64,000 bases of DNA. Origin: Vitis vinifera (lineage: Eukaryota; Streptophyta; Magnoliopsida; Vitales; Vitaceae). The translations under genes were made by a program, and so were the position numbers. The notes under the pieces are model-generated. The model had not been told where the DNA came from and searched no databases. It saw nothing but the letters and a program-made list of their open reading frames with translations. Positions 14,341-26,481 of this stretch are shown piece by piece (the first letter of the stretch is position 1; every line of letters starts with the position of its first letter). The stretch covers positions 19,440,001-19,504,000 of the forward strand of contig NC_081819.1 of assembly GCF_030704535.1 (NCBI RefSeq), read 5' to 3'.

Positions 14341-14873
14341 TTCTTAATACTATATAAATATGAACTCTTTAATGTTAATAGGATTAACCTTTTATATTTA
14401 TAATTTAATTCACCTGTTAATTTGAATAAATCAAATATATATGGAAGAGATGGAGATTATAATTAGGATAATTAATATAATGATTATTAAATTGATTTTC
14501 GAATTAAATAATTAATTTGGTTTCAAAACACAAATTGAATCTGATTCCACACGAATTTTATCGAAATATGATTGTACTCTATCCAAGTGTGGCTTTTTCT
14601 TTTTGTTTTCCAAAAGCTAAAAATATAATTTATTTTATTTTATTTTAAAATTTGGCCCAGTGCGGGCCCCTGGGGGCCAAGGCGACGGACTAACAGCTAA
14701 GAGGAATTAATGACTAATACTAGTCAGCAGGGAGGTGGCGGAATTAATAACTAGTACTAGTTAGCAGGCAGGTGGCTGCGAGTGGTGACTAATGCGAAGC
14801 AGTGGAGCAGTGGAGGAGGACCTAATTGAACGTCAACTCTGAAACTAAAACCAGAGAAAGAAGGAGAAAAACA

Positions 14874-17070
14874 ATGGCACAGCCATGGAAGAAGAAAACA
14901 TGTTACTGGATGAAGGCGATGCTTCTTGCTTTGTGGTTTTCTGGGATCCATGTGTTGGCTGATGCGGCTGCAGCTGTTTCCAAGGAACAAAATCAATTGC
15001 GGTTCAGCAAGGAGGGGCAGTTCAAGATACTACAAGTTGCGGACATGCACTTTGGTGATGGCAAGTCCACCCCTTGCCTGAATGTTCTCCCTAATCAGAT
15101 GCGCGGTTGCTCCGACCTCAACACTTCCGCTTTCATTCATCGCATGATCCAAGCTGAGAAGCCTCATCTCATTGTTTTCACTGGTATTTTCTTCCATTTT
15201 CTTTATCATTGTGTTTCTTACCATCTGTTTGGGAAATTAGAGAGCCGAGTGAATTCCCATCTCCCAAGAATTTTCCCCAAAACCCCTAAAGCCTTGTAAT
15301 TGGAGTTGATTTATGCAGGCGATAACATATTCGGATTTGACGCCAAAGATGCAGTGGCGTCTTTGAATGCTGCATTCGCACCTGCACTATCATCAAACAT
15401 ACCCTGGGCTGCTGTTCTCGGCAACCACGACCAGGAATCCACTCTCTCAAGGGAAGGGGTGATGAAATATATAGTCGGCATGAAACACTCCCTGTCTCAG
15501 TTGAATCCCCCCGGGGTTAACATTATTGATGGTTTTGGGAACTATAATCTGGAGGTTAGCGGGGTTGAGGGTTCTAGTTTACATAACAAATCAGTTCTCA
15601 ATCTCTATTTCCTGGATAGCGGGGATTACTCCACGGTTCCCTCTATCTTTGGCTATGGCTGGATCAAACCCTCTCAGCAATTTTGGTTTCAGCGCACTTC
15701 TAAGAAGCTTCGGGTACTAATTTTGCGTTTTCCGAGAGCATTTTTCCCATTTCTATGGTCCTCACCATGCCCATTCAATTGGGTATTCCGTAGCCTCAAG
15801 TAGAATTATCATAGATTTTATGCCTTATAAGCCATAACTCTGTTCATTTACCACTGCCCTTTCTAATGCAGAGAGCATACATGAGCAATCCGGAGGGTCA
15901 GAAATCAGCTGCACCAGGTCTAGCATACTTTCATATCCCGTTGCCCGAAAGTGCGAGTTTTGACTCATCAAACTTCACGGGTGTAAAACAAGAAGGCATC
16001 AGCTCTGCTTCTGTGAATTCAGGCTTCTTCACAACCATGGTGGAAGCAGGGGATGTGAAGGCTGCGTTCACTGGACATGATCATGTCAATGACTTCTGTG
16101 GAGAGCTACTTGGTATACATCTTTGCTATGCTGGAGGGTTCGGGTACCATGCCTATGGGAAAGCTGGATGGGCGAGGAGGGCTCGGGTTGTGTTGGCAAC
16201 TTTGGAAGAAAGGGAGAAGGGAGGGTGGGGAGAAGTTAAGTCTATCAAGACGTGGAAGCGGCTTGATGATAAACACCTTACTGTTATCGATGCTCAGGTC
16301 CTCTGGAGCAAGACCTCTGCTGGTAAGCTTCTACTCAAGTACCTTCTTGGTCACACTCTTGCATTGGTCTTTTTAGCTTGTTATAGTGGAGAGCAATCAG
16401 CTCTGGAACATCTAAGAAGTGTGTTTCATATCATCCTGTCTGCATCTGTCTCTTCCAATTGCCTGATTTTAATGGATCATTCAGTGGTATCCTGTGGAAA
16501 CTCAATGGTTTTCTAGTAAAATACTTCATATTATCTTTGAAAAGAGACCATACATGCAGATAATTTCTGTGCAAGTGTTTTCACATCTGCCTTGGTGATG
16601 CCAGAACATAATGATCTTATTTTCATCTTCTTTCCTGGCCTCCACTAGATGGTCGAGATATAAATGAATCAAGGATTCTCCTACTTCATTTATTTTTTCA
16701 CCCACTATGGCAAAATCTGTTTGCCCACCAACTTCACATCACAATTCATTTTCTTTTGGGATCCCTGTGTGAATCACCTTGTATCAGTGTTCTTGTTGTA
16801 TGGATTTATGAGTTTTGTGATATTCTCCTATCTCATTCACTGAATTGATTTGCCAAACACACCAAAAATAAATGTTGCTAATTTTTCTAAAAAATTATCA
16901 TAACTGCCATCAGGTGTATGCCATTTGCCTAATCAATCATTTTTTTTTTCTCAAAGTTAACATTTGAATCTGTTTTCCATTCCATGCCATCAGAATGCTC
17001 ACATTTACTCTTTATTTTTGGTTTGCATTGAACAGGAAGCCGTAGAAAGAAAAAGATTGGTGGCATTTAA
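14874..17070 (+). CDS. PAP29: Probable inactive purple acid phosphatase 29-type metallophosphoesterase, copy 1
   Basis: Four exons, 14874-15183, 15319-15713, 15872-16322 and 17036-17070, all with GT-AG junctions, give 396 residues; the Arabidopsis relative is about 390. A hydrophobic signal-like segment (about residues 13-32) suggests entry to the secretory pathway. The metallophosphoesterase motifs are present in order: VADMHF (D57, H59), GDN (D105), GNHD (N139, H140), YFHIPLPE (H256) and GHDHVND (H304, H306). The family is called inactive by sequence comparison with larger purple acid phosphatases, yet the metal ligands of the general metallophosphoesterase fold are all here. The last exon is tiny and encodes a basic tail, RRKKIGGI. 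The gene lies in segmental-duplication copy 1 and is intact. A tandem paralogue with seven residue differences is at 29391. Confidence 0.92.
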
Positions 17071-18303
17071 GTGATTAACACGTATTTGCAGCAAAGATAA
17101 GCCATCAACTTAGCTGTGAGAAAGTAAGCTTCAAATATCAGTTCAAAGGAATCTTCTCTTGATGTTGTTTTATAGTTTTATTTCAAGGACTTGTATGTCT
17201 AAGACATAAAGAAAACACATGAGTATTTTACAGGACAATAAATGAAAAACTATTATAAAGGAAGTTAAAGATATCATCAGTAATCAGTAAGTGGATGTCA
17301 TCTAATTGCAATTCATGCACGGTAGTTTTGTCAAAGAACCTTTTGATGCATGAATGATTAGAGAACATAGTCCACAAAGTTGAGAAACTTCTTTGATTCT
17401 TAATAGTTCATGCAATGTACTATTCAGTATCATTACCATCCAAAACCTGTTCATCCTCAACTTTCTCAGACTGCAGACTAGAAGAATGGACAACTAGATT
17501 GACTTTCATCTCCTAACAACCTACAAATAGTCATAAATCAAGACAATATCAGGAGCTTAAGTTTAGCTCTTGTCAGAGCTTGGTCATGTACACAATTTAA
17601 GCCAAAAAAAGGCTGTTGGGAGTATAAAGAACTGGGATAAAAACTAAAACAAGGCCAAAATCTCTGCAAAAATGATCATTTTGAATAATCAAGAAGCCAC
17701 ATATGTTTTTGAGGACTACTAATAGTTGCAGGTGGACTCCAAAAATTTTGTTTGGTGATAGGAGTTTTGGTTCTGGAGCACTGAAAGAAACTTGAACCAT
17801 TGGATGAAGTATCATATTTCATGTCTTTTATGCAGAGTATGTAGATGAAGAAAGATTTCAAGTTATTGGATCATTCTTGTAATCAGACACTTGTGGTGGT
17901 GATCCATTCCCAAATTCTCTCTATTATGTCATAACCTGAAACGTGGAAGAAAGAAAACCAAGTGATCATTCTTATTCTTACAAGTTGGTTTTGGGGCTTA
18001 ATATGCCATCTACCAACTGGTTCAACAGAAGTCCAAACTTTCAATTTGATTGTGATTGTCACTATTGAGTTGTTGTTTGATTGTTCAAATGACATACATG
18101 AAATGGCTCTTTGCCATGAACAATTGATCGGGAAGTTTTCTGAACAATGGTTCAAAACTATAATTATGGTCAGATTATTTTGTTATTATTGGAATGTTCA
18201 CATATATGGTTAATTTTGATACAGCAGTCCATCGGCTTTTAGATTTACATTTATATTGTGCTGTTGGATAATGCTATATGATCTGTTTTGGTGAATTCCA
18301 TAC
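17071..18303. other. 3' flank of PAP29 copy 1; no gene seen
   Basis: This holds the 3' UTR and about 1.2 kb of DNA closely matching 31574-32806. Short open frames on both strands (for example around 17880-18210) recur in copy 2 but look non-coding. Confidence 0.5.
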
Positions 18304-19125
18304 AGCTAAAAATGATTGACTTCAAATCACCATTCTTGACCAGCCAATATCACACTGAGCCCCCGAGAATTTCAAACAGGTTCTTCAAATTCACGAGTTC
18401 CTGCAAGAACATTCCCAGAAAGTATTTTCCGTTTTAACTATGATAAGGTGATCTGTGATGAAATCGAGTGTCATATGTCTAAATAACAAAATCCATTTAC
18501 CAAGGGGTACATTGTAAGAATGAAAAAGAAATAGAATTAAAACCTTTCTACCTGCTCTAATATTCAAAATATAGTCATATATTCATCTGTTAACCCTAAA
18601 TCATGGTTATACAACAGGATTTGTTTTCGATTGATGTGTATTTATTATGCTGATTTATTGACCTTGTTCCTTCATTTCGTCTTTTTTTTTCCCTTCTTAT
18701 TTCCTTTTTTCTATGACTACATTTCAATTCTTAGATTATTAACAGTACATCAAAGTTTTCATCTGCTTCGACATTTGTTCAACAAAATAGTGTTGAGGAC
18801 ATTAGCATTTCCCTAAGGCTACATCTGGTTTCATGAGAGTTTGAGAAAAAGAAAATAGGAAGGAAAAACATAAGAAAAAGGAAAAGAAAATTTACAATAT
18901 TTTTACGTTGTTTGGTTGTCTGGCGAAAAGTTTTAGGAAAACAAAATTAAGGTTATATTTGGTTTCTGGAAAGTATTAAGAAAAAAAAGTTAAAAAAAAT
19001 GATTTTCTCATACTCAATCGCATTATTGAATAAATGAAAAAAAATCAAATATCATTAAAATTTTCCTTCCTTGTTAGAAAACGATAAATTTTTCGGTACT
19101 TTTGTAAATGATAGGCTCATTGGGA
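18304..19125. other. Unique spacer after duplication copy 1, with MITE-like pieces
   Basis: No gene was recognised. Around 18820-19120 the DNA is purine-rich. It contains GGCTACATCTGGTTTC and GGTTATATTTGGTTTCTGG, which resemble the ends of the MITE at 47690-47862. Confidence 0.35.
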
Positions 19126-20870
19126 TCATATAAATTTTAAACACCACGACTCAAGTGAGCAAGAGTGGTGGACTCTGCGAGTTGACGGAGCCTCACGCTC
19201 ATCAGGCTCCGGAGTGGGGCTCGTACTACAGTCCCCAACTGGGGAACATCTGGAGCAAGCCATCCGGCTGGGATTCTCTGCATCTAACAATGAAGCAGAA
19301 TACGAGGCTATCCTGTCCGGATTGGACCTCGCTCTTGCTCTATCCGTCTCCAAACTCCGGATCTACAGCGATTCACAACTCGTGGTAAGACATGTCCAGA
19401 AGGAATATGAGGCCAAGGACGCATGCATGGCGCGATATTTGGCTAAAGTAAGAAACACCTTGCAATAATTCACCGAATGGACAATCGAAAAAATCAAGCG
19501 AACTGACAATGGGCGCGCTGACGCCTTGGCTGGCGTAGCTGCTTCCCTCCCAATCAAAGAAGCCATTCTATTGCCTGTACATGTGCAAGCCAATCCCTCT
19601 GTCGAAGAAATCTCCGCTTGCAACACCATTGAGGCAAATCAAGCAGACGATCAAGAATGGACGTATAACATTGCAGAATATCTCCGGACAGGGATTCTAC
19701 CCGGAGATACTAAACAGGCGCACAAAATCCGGGTGCAAGCTGCCCGTTTCACACTGATTGGGGGGCACCTGTACAAACGATCCTTCACGGGACCTTACCT
19801 TCGGTGCTTAGGGCATTCAGAGTCCCAGTATGTGTTAGCTGAATTGCATGAGGGAATATGCGGAAATCATTCCGGAGGACGATCTCTAGCACATAGAGCT
19901 CATTCGCAAGGATACTATTGGCCAACAATGAAGAAAGACGCGGCAGCATATGTCCAGAAATGTGATAAATGTTAAAGTTACGCCCCCATTCCACATATGC
20001 CATCAGCAATGTTGAAGTCAATCTCAGGCCCATGGCCCTTTGCGCAGTGGGGCATGGACATAGTAGGACCCCTTCCAGCAGCACCTGCCCAGAAGAAGTT
20101 CCTCCTTGTTGCCACTGATTACTTTAGTAAATGGGTAGAAGCCGAAGCATATGCTACCATCAAAGACAAAGATGTCACCAAGTTCGTGTGGAAAAACATT
20201 GTTTGTCGTTTTGGAATGCCCCAAACTATTGTAGCTGATAATGGTCCACAATTTGACAGCACTGCATTTAGGAATTTATGTTCGGAACTAAACATCCGGA
20301 ATTCATACTCCACACGCATTATCCTCAAAGCAATGGCCAAGCAGAAGCCACAAACAAGACCCTAATCAATGCCTTAAAGAAAAGGCATGAACAAGCCAAA
20401 GGGAAGTGGGTGGAGGAGCTACCCGGCGTACTATGGGCCTATCGAACTACACCCGGACGACCAACAGGAAACACTCCTTTCGCCCTCGCATATGGAATGG
20501 ATGCAGTCATTCCTACTGAAATCGGTCTTCCTACTATCCGGACTGATGCAACAAAACAAAATGATGCAAACACGGAATTAGGGAGAAATTTTGATTGGAC
20601 AAATGAAGTGAGGGAAAATGCAGCCATCCGTATGGCAGACTATCAACAAAGGGCATCAACGCATTACAATCGCAAAGTGAAGCCCAGAAGCTTCAAAAAT
20701 GGTACGCTAGTACTTAGAAAAGTTTTTGAAAACACTGCTGAAATAGGCGCAGGGAAGTTACAAGCTAACTGGGAAGGACCCTATATAGTGTCTAAAGCAT
20801 GTGAAAATGGAGCCTATCATTTACAAAAGTTAGACGTGATGATGCTTTTTATTACCATCAAATATCATTT
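19126..20870 (+). mobile_element. Ty3/Gypsy retrotransposon fossil (Tat-like), RNase H to integrase
   Basis: Reading along the plus strand, the parts are an RNase H domain of the second (archaeal-like) kind (19200-19470), an integrase zinc-binding region (about 19860-19975) and the integrase core (about 20030-20550). A downstream integrase C-terminal region follows (to about 20840). An additional RNase H before integrase is typical of the Tat/Ogre group. The gag, protease and reverse-transcriptase parts and recognisable LTRs are missing. The copy is truncated at both ends and has a few breaks. Coding character is still easy to read, so it is younger than the Copia pieces at 5-8 kb. Confidence 0.9.
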
Positions 20871-21000
20871 TTATTTTCGATTCAAAGCAGCAATAGTTAT
20901 CAATGATGGAAAAGATGAAGAACAGTTAATGTTATCATTGTGTAAATGATAACCCATTACACCATCAGTGTGATGTATAATAAGATTTTAACATATAATA

Positions 21001-21904
21001 GTTAAGATTAAGCATAACAGATTTTAACGTTGATAGAATCAGTCTATGAAAATGTCATTTAGCCATAATCTAATTTTTTATTACCATTGGAGATTGTTTC
21101 AACGTGAGTTTATTTATACTATTAATGAAACAAATCCATGTTTCAGGAAGAACAGTTATCAAAGATGTCATTTCTATCAATAATCTAATATGAGATTCTA
21201 TGTAAATATCATTTTTGAAAACACTGCTGAAATAGGCCCAATTTATCATTTGCCCGTGAAAATTTGTAAATAGAACCGACGATGTCGTCGTAAAATGAGA
21301 AACCAAATGAAGAAAGAATAAACTTCCATAAAACCTAGATGGTGTCTAAACGATGAAAAACCAAAGGATCATGTCCCAATGATTAGTTATAAATGGAAAA
21401 AAGGAATGAGCTTAGATAGAACCTAGAAAGTTGTCCCAATGACGAAAAACGAGTAGAGCAAATAAATGAACTTAGATAAAATTTAGATGGCGTCCAGTAA
21501 CAAAAAACAACAAGGATGAAGAATAAACATAGATAGAACCTACGATGGTTTCTAAACAATGAGAAATTAAAGGAACAAAATATTAAGCTTAGATAGGGCC
21601 TGTCCGCGTTCCAATGATCACAAACCAAGGTAAAGAATAAATGACCTTAGAAAGAACATACGATGTCCCAAAATGAGAAAATATCTTAATGAACTCGATG
21701 TTGTTGAAGATACTCTTGACTGGAAACAATTCAAGATGATATCACTGATAGAAATGTCTCCTTAAGATTGAGTCCTCGGGAGGATGATGGAAATTAGTGT
21801 TATCATTGTGTAATATTATTACCATCAAATATTATATTATGGCTAAATGACATTTTCACAGACTGATTCTATCAACGTTAAAATCTGTTATGCTTAATCT
21901 TAAC
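21001..21904. repeat. 69-bp nearly perfect inverted repeat, arms 766 bp apart
   Basis: The left arm 21001-21069 starts GTTAAGATTAAGCATAACAG. The right arm 21836-21904 is its reverse complement with about one mismatch. No clear target-site duplication flanks the arms. The right arm abuts the pararetrovirus-like fragment on its right, and TGTTATCATTGTGTAA occurs in direct orientation near both arms. An inversion or fold-back rearrangement fits better than a simple TIR transposon. Confidence 0.8.
21270..21700. repeat. Imperfect tandem repeats of about 55-65 bp between the inverted arms
   Basis: About seven degenerate copies of a unit like 'GATAGAACCTAGATGGTGTCTAAACGATGAAAAACCAAAGGA' can be followed, each keeping AGAACCTA, GATG/TGTCC and AATGAnnAA. 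No coding potential is seen. Such arrays are common in the non-coding parts of large plant Gypsy elements, so it may belong to the neighbouring Tat-like fossil. Confidence 0.6.
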
Positions 21905-22935
21905 AGAACCAGTTTCTATAAGGACTGCTTCATAAAACTCTCTTGTTTTTAAAATATCACCAGAGGGATAATGAAAATTTTCTTGAAAAGCTTTTGCAGC
22001 AATCTCTCTGGGGTTTTCAGAGAAAAATTATCTTTCAATAACCAAAAGAGATTGATTTAAATCATTTTGCCAATATCTTGATTTTGTTGAAAGATGTGTG
22101 GGGTTGGCAGCCACCACAATTTGTTTGCTTGAAAAAGAAGAACTTGTTGCTAATTCCTTTTGAGAGGGATTAGCCTTAGTAACCTGCTTAAAGGTCTGAG
22201 ACCCTGAGGTAGCTGGATATTGTGTTGCCTTAACTGGTTTAGAATGATCAGAAGGATCATAGTATAAGGTCAACATTTTGTTAGACATATGACTGGATTC
22301 ATGCATAGGTTTAGAAGAATGAAGCTTTGCCAAAAGTTGTGCTTCTTCCTCTTCAACTTGTTGACTCCAAAGCATTTTATGGGTAGAAGGAGATTGGTTA
22401 GCTTGACTGGATTGGGGCTTTTGAGAGCTAGAAGCTTGGGTATTCTTTTTAGGGGCCATGATCTCATGAACCCTGCAAAATTCACGAGATAGCTAATTAG
22501 GGCTGAAATAATCTCCTTTAATAAAGTAACTTTGAAACTTAGATTTTAAAATAATATACCAGTTAATTAAATCATACTTAAAAGTTATATATTTAATTGT
22601 TTCAAAATCTTTGAAAACAATTTTTAATAAAAAATCTTGATTCAAAATCCCAATTTGAAATTTTGAAATGCATAAAGAAATGCTTAAAATATCATTTATA
22701 ATGAGATTATGAATGAATTGGGTACTTAAAATCTTAGGTGGATCATTAATTCTAACAAGATTAATCTCTTGATCACAACGAGTGATGCTTTCAACAGGAT
22801 TAGCAAATTCAAAAAGAATTTCCTTATCAAAAAGCTTAGTTCTTATACCTTGGTTATCTACCCACAACGGATAAATAGAACTTAAGAAGGGTATTCCTAG
22901 GAGGGCTTTTTCATTAAGATCCTTAACACTGGGGC
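21905..22935 (-). mobile_element. Endogenous pararetrovirus-like fragment (Caulimoviridae), fossil
   Basis: On the minus strand, about 22930-22780 translates to a pararetroviral aspartic-protease-like stretch (LLGIPFLSSIYPLW followed by a conserved FEFANP). Further along, a separate frame begins MAPKKNTQASSSQ and is rich in Ser, Gln and Lys, as in accessory or capsid-like proteins of this family. A florendovirus- or petuvirus-like origin is possible but was not tested. Only a small part of a genome is present. It is broken and lacks recognisable movement-protein and reverse-transcriptase parts. Confidence 0.45.
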
Positions 22936-22944
22936 TTAGAAATT

Positions 22945-23868
22945 AGTGACAGTTTTTCGGTACTCGAACGGATTTTACCTTTTGTCGGTACTCGCCCGGA
23001 TTAAACAATTTTTCGGTACTCAGACTGATTCTACCATTTTTCCGTACTAGTCCGGACAGTTTTTCGGCACTCGCACGGATTCCACCTTTTGTCGGTACTC
23101 GCCCGGATTCAACAATTTTCCGGTACTCACACTGATTCTACCATTTTTTCGTACTGGTCCGGACAGTTTTAAGGTGCTCGCACGGATTCCACCTTTTCCC
23201 GGTACTCTTTCGGATTCAACAATTTTCCTCTACTCACACTGATTCTACCATTTTTTCGTACTGGTCCGGACAGTTTTAAGGTACTAGCACGGATTCCACC
23301 TTTTCCCGGTACTCGCCCGGATTCAACAATTTTCCGGTGCTCACACTGATTCTACCATTTTTCTGTAGTGGTCCGGACAGTTTTTCGGTACTCGCATGGA
23401 TTCCACATTTTGTAGGTACTCGCCCGGATTCAACAATTTTCCGGTACTCACACTGATTCTACCATTTTTTCGTAATTGTCCGGACAATTGTAAGGTACTC
23501 GCATGGATGCCACCTTTTCCCGGTACTCATCCGGATTAAACAATTTTCCGCTACTCACACTGATGCTACCATTTTTTCGTACTGGTCTGGACAATTTTTC
23601 GGTACTCGCACGGATTCCACCTTTTGTCGGTACTCGCCCGGATTCAACAATTTTTCGGTACTCACACCGATTCTACCATTTTTCCGTATTGGTCCGGACA
23701 GTTTTAAGGTACTCGCACGGATTCCACCTTTTCCCGGTACTCGCCCGAATTCAACAATTTTCCGGTGCTCACACTGATTCTACCATTTTTCCGTAGTGGT
23801 CCGGACAGTTTTTCGGTACTCGCACGGATTCCACCTTTTGTAGGTACTCGCCCGGATTCAAACACTCT
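22945..23868. repeat. Higher-order tandem repeat, about 107-bp unit made of four 23-29-bp subunits
   Basis: About eight and a half units follow one another. Each unit is built of four related subunits marked by CGGTACTCGCACGGATTCCACC, CGGTACTCGCCCGGATTCAACA, CGGTACTCACACTGATTCTACC and CGTACTGGTCCGGACAG (each with small changes). GGTCCGGACAG recurs every 107-108 bp. The block ends abruptly at both sides. Local GC content is higher than that of the flanks. Three-subunit similarity implies an older 27-bp tandem array that later amplified as four-mers. Confidence 0.95.
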
Positions 23869-24860
23869 TGGTATAAAGTCGAGCAAAACCAAGGAAAATG
23901 ATGAGGTAGTAGCAAATCTACAATGCTTACTTTCATTCTTTGGTATCTATGAAATGCTGCAACTTTTTGAGGAAACACAAATTGCATTGATGTAGATACA
24001 TAGAAATCCATCACTCTATGCTACAAAAATAAAGGGAGCAAAACAATTTGAGAACAAATGCCACAATTGTGCAACATGTTGTGCAACCATCACTTTCACC
24101 AGTGATGATGAAAAAAGCATGACATCAAATTTTACCACAATTGTTTTCAAACCTCGACATTCCAATTATGCTCCTTAAAGCATGAACCTAAAATGCATAT
24201 TGTTTCTATCCTATAAGAGCTTAAACTATAGTATTAAAAAAAAAAAATCAAGCTTATGGCAAAAATAAAAATAAAAAAATCTTTTTTGACAATCTTTTTA
24301 AACTAAGGAACAAACTCTTTGTATTAAAGAAGTCAAATTCATAGATTCTAAACTAAAATCTCCAACTTCTCTAAATAAAAGTGTTATTTTCTTTTAACAT
24401 GACAAGTTCTCAAAATGGCAATGCAACCCAGAAGCTAAATCCAAAAATGAAGGTTCAAAAGTCATGATCAAACTCCAAACATTTTTCAACAAGCTCGTGG
24501 AAGAATATCAAGCACCATACAAAATTGTCATTCATCCACCTTCAAAGCTAAAGAAAATAAGGTTAGGTTCTTCAAAACACTTCAGGAAATTATTGATAAG
24601 TTTACTTGAGATTAGGTCATCCTTGACCATCAATTAAACTTTGCTCCAAGAACACGTGTTTACTACCCTTGGATTAAAGTCAAGTCTAAGCTCGACACAT
24701 TTTTCAACAATCCTATGGAAGAATATCAAACACAATACAAAAGTGTCATTCATCCATCTTCAAGGATGAAAATCAAGATGAATTCAAAGGACCTTATTTT
24801 GTTCTCCAAAATGCTTAAGAAAGGTCTTCACAAGTTTGGTTGAGAATAAGTCATCTTTGA
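23869..24860. other. Repeat-derived intergenic DNA; no gene seen
   Basis: Two related stretches occur, about 24450-24640 and 24690-24880. Both contain AAACTCC/AAGCTCGACACATTTTTCAACAA, GGAAGAATATCAA and CATCAATTAAACTTTG, so this is an internal duplication of about 240 bp. No protein family is recognised. It probably belongs to the Copia remains that follow. Confidence 0.45.
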
Positions 24861-25345
24861 CCATCAATTAAACTTTGTTTGTGGAATTGCCTAAGATTAT
24901 ATCAGAAGATCAATTGACCGATATCCTCACCAAAGCTGTCTCAAGTCAAGTGTTCTCAAAATTTTTAGATAAGTTGGGCATGTGTGACATCTATGCACCA
25001 ACTTGAGGGGGAGTGTTAAGATATTAGAAATGTTTTCCATATATCATTCTTTCCTTATATTATTTAGTGTTGAGATATTAGGAATGTTTAAATATTAGGA
25101 AAGTTGAGATATTAAGAATATTGAGATATTAGGAATATTGAGATATTAGGAAAGTTGAGATATTAAGATATTAGTTGTTATTTCCTTATATCATTCTTTC
25201 CTTGTATCATTCCTTCCCATTCTTAGAATGGTGATTACCCTCTATATATTCTCTGTACATGAACGAATGAAAGTATGAATGAAAAAACTATCATTTATCA
25301 ATTTGAACAAAATTCACTTTATTGAGTTTATCCTAATAGTATGAT
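24861..25345 (+). mobile_element. Ty1/Copia retrotransposon fossil, 3' end and LTR
   Basis: The end of a Copia polyprotein can be read (EDQLTDILTKAVSSQVFSKF, then LGMCDIYAPT). It is followed by a polypurine tract GAGGGGGAGTG and an LTR starting TGTTAAGATATTAG at about 25014. Inside the LTR is a run of short repeats of AGTTGAGATATTAGGAA (about 25065-25165). The 5' part is gone. The LTR's right end near 25300-25345 is uncertain. Confidence 0.75.
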
Positions 25346-25920
25346 GTTGAAAACTCAAGCCTGACTCACATATACCAAGTTGTTTACTTAGCTTGTTGAA
25401 TCGTGAAACATGAATCATTCCTATTGCGCTACAAAGGGGATATCAGGGGTGCTTGTGAATTTTGTTTCTTATATTTGTTGAATGATGAGTTTGTCCTTAT
25501 TGTGTTTTTAACTCTTTTATTATTTAAGGCTTTGTTTTAGAGAGTACACTTGTGAATTAGCGTTTATCATCATAATCCTTTACAAGAAAGTAAGCGGTGC
25601 AACTAGCTAAGTCCTTAGGCTTATTTAAATAAAGATTCCAATTGGACAAGTCAAATTAATCGGGTTAGAGAAAGAAGACAGGATAAGAACCCTAACCCTT
25701 GTGTCATAAGGCTGCAAAGGCACTATCAAGGAGAGGCTTTTGAGAGAGATACAGGTGAAGTGGAGCCTTTAATGCTTGGAGTGCTCATCACACAAATAGG
25801 GGCTCATCACACAAATTTTAAACACTTTTACCCTAAACAGATCATATAAATTGAATTGCTGATATGTCCACGGGCAAATGATCGCTGAAACTCGCTGAAA
25901 CTCACACTAACAAAGATCCA
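25346..25920. other. Spacer before duplication copy 2; nothing recognised
   Basis: No gene, RNA or clear element was seen. The segmental duplication begins at 25921. Confidence 0.4.
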
Positions 25921-26481
25921 ATCCACCATAGCGCATTGGATATTGGTCTTCTAACTTACACTGGGGTACTTCTAGAGAACTCCAAGTCTCCAAGCATACG
26001 CCTCTATTTCAGGCATGCCTATTTGGTTCACTTCCAAGAGTAGCATGTTAGAGACATATCAAATACACATACCCACGTCGTGCCATGTAAAGGTACTTCA
26101 CATGTTGAATATTGTGTGCAACATAGGTGGGAGCTGTGGGATGTAACCCCCGATCACATCAACTTGGAAAACAGTTTACTATGACAATTTCCTTAAAGGT
26201 TCACTTTCTTAGTGTAGCAGAACAAAACGCCAACAGGTTGTTTCATTAGTTGACTTATAACCTATTGATGAAATCTCTAAAAGGGAAATCAGAGCTGTCT
26301 GTATCTTCACGTGTTCTTTGTTGGAAATGGGAATAAAGAATTAGAATCTTCTCTTTGGGATGTAATATCCAAACAATGAAAAGAACGATGATGCCTAAGA
26401 ATCATGGTTTGATGCTTCTTCCAACAATGTGTCCTTGTTATAGACTATAGACTCACATGTGTTTGCAGCCTGCTAATACCT

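Noticed and set aside
17880-18215. Open frames on both strands conserved between the two duplication copies
   Set aside because: Conservation follows from the recent duplication of the whole block. The frames overlap on opposite strands and show no protein-like features.
21001-21904. A complete TIR DNA transposon
   Set aside because: No target-site duplication or transposase is seen, and each arm abuts a different element's DNA, so a rearrangement is more likely.
22945-23868. Regular repeats that could suggest a CRISPR-like array
   Set aside because: The genome is a plant nucleus, there are no unique spacers, and successive subunits are all related to each other. It is a tandem minisatellite.
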